Shown here piece after piece: positions 26,374 to 29,820 of a DNA stretch of 29,820 nt. Location of the stretch: contig JAJDEH010000275.1 of the NCBI GenBank assembly GCA_029259935.1, positions 1 to 29,820 on the forward strand, read 5' to 3'. The DNA is from Planctomycetota bacterium (GTDB lineage Bacteria; Planctomycetota; Planctomycetia; Pirellulales; Pirellulaceae). Every line of letters starts with the position of its first letter. The first letter of the stretch is position 1. The notes under the pieces are model-generated. The model saw nothing but the letters and a program-made list of their open reading frames with translations. It was not told the DNA's origin and did no database searches. The position numbers and the translations under genes were made by a program.

Positions 26374-26832
26374 TTATTCCGCGTCAGGCGACGCTCCATT
26401 CGAAGATTTTTCGGCTGCGTCCCCCATAACCGTCACGACAACTTCACGTTGACGAGGCTTGACGTCGCATTCCAGGTGAAAAATCTGTTGCCATGTTCCC
26501 AGCACGGGCCGGGACCCAGCAACGGGCACGGAGACTGTGGGCCCTAACGTGGTCGCCTGCAGATGTGAATGGCCATTGCCGTCGTGCCAAGCTTGCTCAT
26601 GTCCATAGTCGCGACTGGGCGGCATCAGCTTATCGAGCATTTCGGGCAAATCACGTTGTAATCCCGGTTCAAATTCGATGGTCCCCACGACCGCCGTACT
26701 GCCAATGTTGAAAATTTGCGCAATTCCGATTTCGATACCGCTGTCCCTCACGATCGACGTGACATGATCGGTAATATCTTGCATATCGCGGTGGCCCGAC
26801 GTCGACAGTTGTATTCGAGATTGATAGGTCAT
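26374..26832 (-). CDS. YjbQ / UPF0047 family protein
   Basis: The product is 152 aa, slightly longer than the usual 130-140 because of a polar tail (from about residue 138). It matches the YjbQ family through 'FNIGSTAVVGTIEFEPGLQRDL' (40-62), 'YGHEQAWHDGNGHSHLQATTLG' (about 76-97; H78, H83, H88 and H90) and 'GSRPVLGTWQQIFHLECD' (106-123). The family is reported to have weak thiamine-phosphate-synthase activity in Escherichia coli, but its real role is unsettled. It starts 2 bp after the stop of the HDAC-like gene, so the pair is almost certainly translationally coupled. The flagellin gene follows 63 bp downstream on the same strand. Confidence 0.92.
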   Translation of the reverse strand: MTYQSRIQLSTSGHRDMQDITDHVTSIVRDSGIEIGIAQIFNIGSTAVVGTIEFEPGLQRDLPEMLDKLMPPSRDYGHEQAWHDGNGHSHLQATTLGPTVSVPVAGSRPVLGTWQQIFHLECDVKPRQREVVVTVMGDAAEKSSNGASPDAE

Positions 26833-26834
26833 GA

Positions 26835-27764
26835 CTACGCGCCTAGCAATTCCGTCAAATGTGCTTCCAACGAGTCTGCCAGGGCTTGAGGGTTGTAGCC
26901 GCCTTCCAAAACACTGATCAACCTGCCCTCGGCGCAGACATCCGCCATGTCAATTAAGAGACGCGTTAGCTTGCCAAAATCCTCTGCCTCAAGGCCCAGC
27001 GAGCCGACCGGATCCTCCCGATGAGCGTCGAACCCCGCGCTGATGATGATCAATTGCGGATTGATTTTCGCCACGAAGCCACCCAGCGCGTTGGTGAACT
27101 GGCCTAGATAGTCGTCGCGGGACGTGCCGAATTCCAGCGGTAAGTTACACGTCGTTCCAAGCCCTTTACCGCTTCCCGTTTCTTGCCGCGCGCCGGAACC
27201 GGGGTAGAAGGGCCAGCGATGAGCCGAGAAGAAACCGACTTGTTCGTCTTCCCAAAACGAGTCCTGGGTTCCGTTTCCGTGATGGACGTCCCAGTCGACG
27301 ATCAGCACCCGGTCCAGCCCATGCTGGTTAATCGCCTCGCGCGCGGCAATCGCGGCATTATTAAACAAACAAAAGCCCATCGGGGCGGCGGCCAGCGCAT
27401 GATGCCCGGGCGGCCGAACTAGGCACAGAGACCGTTTTTCGGCCCCACTGGCAACCTTTCCAACAGCATCACAGACCGCTCCGGCGGCGTGCATGGCGAC
27501 CTCGTACGACTTCGGACAGGCCACCGTGTCGGCCTCGATCCGCCCGCCCCCCTGACGAACGAAAGAATCCACCCAATTGACATAATCCGGTTGGTGAATT
27601 CGTGTTACTTGCTCCAGCGAAGCGGCTGCCCAGGTAGGCTGTTCGCAGCGGCCAGTTAGGCCGGATTCGGAAAGGCGATCGACCGCCGTTTTCAGCCGGA
27701 AAGCCCGCTCGGGGTGATCTCCGGTGTCGTGCTCCAAAAACAAGTCGTCGGTGTACAGCAGCAT
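26835..27764 (-). CDS. Histone-deacetylase-superfamily amidohydrolase (AcuC/HDAC-like)
   Basis: The product is 309 aa from the ATG at 27764; an in-frame TTG at 27776 would add four residues. It is a zinc-dependent deacetylase fold. Visible motifs: 'YTDDLFLEHDTGDHPERA' at the N-terminus, 'RPPGHHA' with tandem His121-His122, 'VDWDVHHGNGTQD' with zinc ligands D159 and H161, 'SAGFDAHREDP' with zinc ligand D246, and 'LEGGYN' with catalytic Tyr290. All active-site residues are intact. Bacterial members remove acetyl groups from small molecules (polyamines, acetoin-related compounds) or proteins; the substrate cannot be told from sequence. It leads a tight two-gene unit with yjbQ. Expected location is the cytoplasm. 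Confidence 0.93.
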   Translation of the reverse strand: MLLYTDDLFLEHDTGDHPERAFRLKTAVDRLSESGLTGRCEQPTWAAASLEQVTRIHQPDYVNWVDSFVRQGGGRIEADTVACPKSYEVAMHAAGAVCDAVGKVASGAEKRSLCLVRPPGHHALAAAPMGFCLFNNAAIAAREAINQHGLDRVLIVDWDVHHGNGTQDSFWEDEQVGFFSAHRWPFYPGSGARQETGSGKGLGTTCNLPLEFGTSRDDYLGQFTNALGGFVAKINPQLIIISAGFDAHREDPVGSLGLEAEDFGKLTRLLIDMADVCAEGRLISVLEGGYNPQALADSLEAHLTELLGA

Positions 27765-27815
27765 GATGGTCGACAATCTACAATCCGTCGGCGCAACTTG
27801 TCAATTATCAACACT

Positions 27816-27845
27816 TTAGATTGACACGGATTAGATTGACACGGA
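27816..27845 (+). repeat. Exact 15-bp tandem direct repeat
   Basis: TTAGATTGACACGGA occurs twice without a gap, at 27816-27830 and 27831-27845. Each copy contains TTGACA, the consensus -35 hexamer. It may be a slippage duplication or a paired binding site for a regulator. Confidence 0.8.
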
Positions 27846-27865
27846 GCCGAGATCAGGATTATGCT
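27836..27865 (+). promoter_or_regulatory. Candidate sigma-70 promoter overlapping the second repeat copy
   Basis: TTGACA at 27836-27841 is followed after 18 bases by TATGCT at 27860-27865, a reasonable -35/-10 pair on the + strand, pointing to the gene that starts at 28125. The leader would be about 250 bases. The first repeat copy contributes another TTGACA 15 bp upstream. Confidence 0.35.
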
Positions 27866-28124
27866 ACAGAGTGTGTTGGATGCGTGTTGCGACTTCAATG
27901 ATAAAGGCTCTCAGTGGGCCGTCTAGGAGTTGGCAGTGTCCATCACAAACCGGAACAGGGGGTGAGTGACGGTTTGCCGGGTCTTTTCAATGGAATTGCC
28001 TTGTCACAAATCGTTGCTCATAAAATTGTATTTCTTAAATGCGCGTTGTTGGCACGTGTTCGAGTATTCTGTTGGTCCATTCAGCGGCCACTGCCACGTG
28101 CGGCAATAAGGGAGGCGTTCGCCA

Positions 28125-29820
28125 TGTCCAAAATTTCTTTTCGATCTTGCTTTGATTCTGCTCGCGCGCGACGGTTCGCGATCGTCTTTTCGGCTGTGGC
28201 CGTTCTGATCAGCGTACTCGGGCCGGTCCAACAGGCCCGTGCTCAGATCGAGTCTGGCAAAACGTACAAGACCATCCCGCTTCACCCCAATTTTGACATC
28301 CGGATGCCCGCCGGCGTTTCAAAGGAAACCAGCCCTGAAGAGTTCAAGACGGCGCTTGGACGCAAGAACGATGCCACGAAAAACCGCCGAAACGCCAAAT
28401 CGCTTATGAACAAGATCTTCAATGGGCAAGAGTCCCTGGGTGCGAATGCCACGAAATTCAATCTGTGGTTCGATGAGGTTGTGTTTGCCGAGATGACGCA
28501 AGCCGACGAAGAATCATTGGAAGAATTGGCAAGAAACCGTGTTCGGTTTTTTCGCGACTACTTCGAGAAGCCCAAAGACGAAGTCCCTGCCGACGTGCAT
28601 CGGACCCTTTTGGAAAAGACACAAGCCCGCATGTTGCAGATTGCAACGGAAGACTATCACCCAGCGTGCCGCTACAACGCGATGCTCATTTTGGGAAAAC
28701 TCAACTCCAGAGAGGCGGAGTCGATTGGCGCGGGCAAGGCGGCTCCAGTTCCCTACTTTGACGCAATCAACCATCTTGTCCGAACATTCGCCGACGAATC
28801 ACAAATCGAGCCGGTTCGGGTGGCGGCTTTGCTCGGAATCAAGCGCCACGTGGAACTGGATGGGCAGCGTCCAGCCCAACAGCGGATGGATTTGGATACC
28901 TATCGCCAGGGAATCGGGGAACGCATGATCACCCTGATCAATTCCCCTTCACCGTCCAGTCGAACCGAAGAAGGCCATCTGTGGATGAAGCGCCGCGCGA
29001 TCGAGATTCTTGGTGCCATGCGAGATCTAGGGCCGGGTAATGTCGTGCCAAACACTTTGATTGCGATTATCGACAACGAAGAACTTCCTTATTCGTATCG
29101 TTGCACGGCGGCGTCCGCATTCGGTCGCTTGAATTTTCCCGATATTGCGTCGGCGGACCCTTCCGTTAACGTCAACAAATTCGCAACATTGGCTTCGCGG
29201 ATTTGTCGCGCCGAAGTGTCTCGGCTGAAAAACGAGCGGGCAGAATACTTGAAAAAACTCAAGAAGCACACCAACAAAGGTGATCGGCGGCCTCAGCCTG
29301 GCGGAGCGAGAGGGTTCGCCGGCGGCGGCGACCGCCGAGGGAAAGCGGATGTCGACGATGAGGCACTTCCCGACTATCGCCTGCAGGCTTCGCGCCGCGT
29401 GCTGAAAGCCTATATCGATTGCCTTCAACACGCCATCGGCACGGACGACCAAAGCGGCTTGCGGCGGTTCAGTGGAGCGGCGCCGCATAATGTCTACGTA
29501 AAAGGAGTCTCGGACTCGATGAGAAGTTTGATGAGCGCCACGGACAAACCCAAGCGGGTTGTCGGTGCCACCCAGGAGGAAGAGCTTACCGTGGACCGAT
29601 TGGTCGATGCGATGGAATTCAATCTTAACGAGTTTGAAAAAATTGCGCGCGTCGAGCCGCCGAAGAGAGTCACGCCGGCACGGAAGGATGCGGCCGGTCC
29701 TGGTGGACCGGGCCCCGTGGTTGCTCCGGATTCCGGACCTGCTGGACCGGGCGGCCCTGCTGAGCCCGGCGGCCCTGCTGGGCCCGGTGGTGATGCTGGG
29801 CCTGGTGGTGATGCTGCGCC
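28125..29820 (+). CDS. Secreted protein with helical repeat-like body and Pro/Gly-rich repeat tail (3' end outside window)
   Basis: The frame runs open from the ATG at 28125 to the window end: 565 complete codons without a stop. GGGAGG at 28111-28116 supports the start. Residues about 1-45 are a signal peptide with a long basic N-region ('SARARRFAIVFSAVAVLISV', then 'QQARAQ'). The body (about 50-500) is charged and mostly helical; stretches such as 'YHPACRYNAMLILGKL', 'VRVAALLGIKRHVEL' and 'SYRCTAAASAFGRL' resemble irregular HEAT-like repeats. A Gly/Arg-rich segment (about 385-410) interrupts it. From about residue 528 the chain becomes Pro/Gly/Ala-rich with six-residue repeats (PAGPGG-type) and continues beyond the edge. 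I recognise no enzyme motif; a scaffold or surface role is a guess. Confidence 0.85.
29738..29820 (+). repeat. In-frame 18-bp tandem repeats coding PAGPGG-type units
   Basis: Four complete 18-bp units (29738-29755, 29756-29773, 29774-29791, 29792-29809) and part of a fifth run in frame, coding PAGPGG, PAEPGG, PAGPGG, DAGPGG and DAAP. The array is cut by the window end. Such arrays vary in copy number by slippage. Confidence 0.85.

Larger units (their letters stand above)
27777..28124. other. Divergent intergenic region of about 350 bp with a tandem repeat
   Basis: No gene is visible. It lies between the HDAC-like gene (-) and the last gene (+, start 28125). It holds an exact 15-bp tandem repeat with a possible promoter (annotated separately). 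The rest is unstructured by eye; the leader to the + gene ends with GGGAGG at 28111-28116. Confidence 0.5.

Overview
The window looks like ordinary chromosome from a planctomycete, probably of the Pirellulales type. The main reasons are a large secreted cytochrome of the planctomycete/Verrucomicrobia kind (propeller, HEAT-like region and PVC-type heme domain), a secreted PQQ-propeller protein, a Tat-exported hydroxypyruvate-isomerase-like TIM barrel, a nucleoside-symporter-type MFS protein, a compact tad gene set, and many secreted proteins of unknown function in small, mixed-strand transcription units. This is inferred from gene content; no rRNA, tRNA or phylogenetic marker analysis was possible.

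Layout. 1-342 is the 3' end of dprA (+). 364-2607 carries a four-helix membrane protein and a secreted PQQ-propeller protein (both -). 2608-3196 is a gap, followed by the 3' remnant of an IS1634-type transposase (3197-3748, -), which sits directly behind the Tat-exported sugar isomerase gene (3771-4745, -). 5028-10313 (+) is a tad/type II secretion-like cluster: tadA, tadB, tadC, a small secreted protein and a TadD-like TPR lipoprotein. 10331-13385 (-) holds a nucleoside-type MFS transporter with an extra charged loop and a CbiA/CobB homologue that has lost its key catalytic residues. 14003-15753 (+) pairs ribonuclease III with a PP-loop thiouridylase-like protein. 15754-16322 contains a cluster of palindromic intergenic repeats. 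16323-17102 is a secreted protein of unknown function. 17566-19368 is a fatty-acyl-AMP ligase, and 19558-24198 the giant propeller-cytochrome. Convergent to it lie an OleA-type thiolase (24158-25300, -), a short stand-alone flagellin (25459-26310, -), and a tight YjbQ / HDAC-like pair (26374-27764, -). From 28125 to the end runs a secreted protein with a Pro/Gly-rich repeat tail, cut off by the window edge.

How the genes fit together. The tad genes probably build the inner-membrane motor of a Flp-type pilus or secretion machine, but secretin, pilin and prepilin peptidase genes are not here. The acyl-AMP ligase and the OleA-type thiolase both act on fatty acyl groups and flank the cytochrome gene, but on opposite strands, so a shared pathway is only a suggestion. 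The rest are independent housekeeping or exported-catabolism genes.

Most worth a second look: the CbiA homologue without Walker A and with Ser in place of the glutaminase Cys; the family of intergenic palindromic repeats at 15972-16178; the stand-alone flagellin; the OleA-type enzyme near a FAAL; and the 15-bp exact tandem repeat carrying two consensus -35 hexamers at 27816-27845. No complete new defence or mobile system was found.
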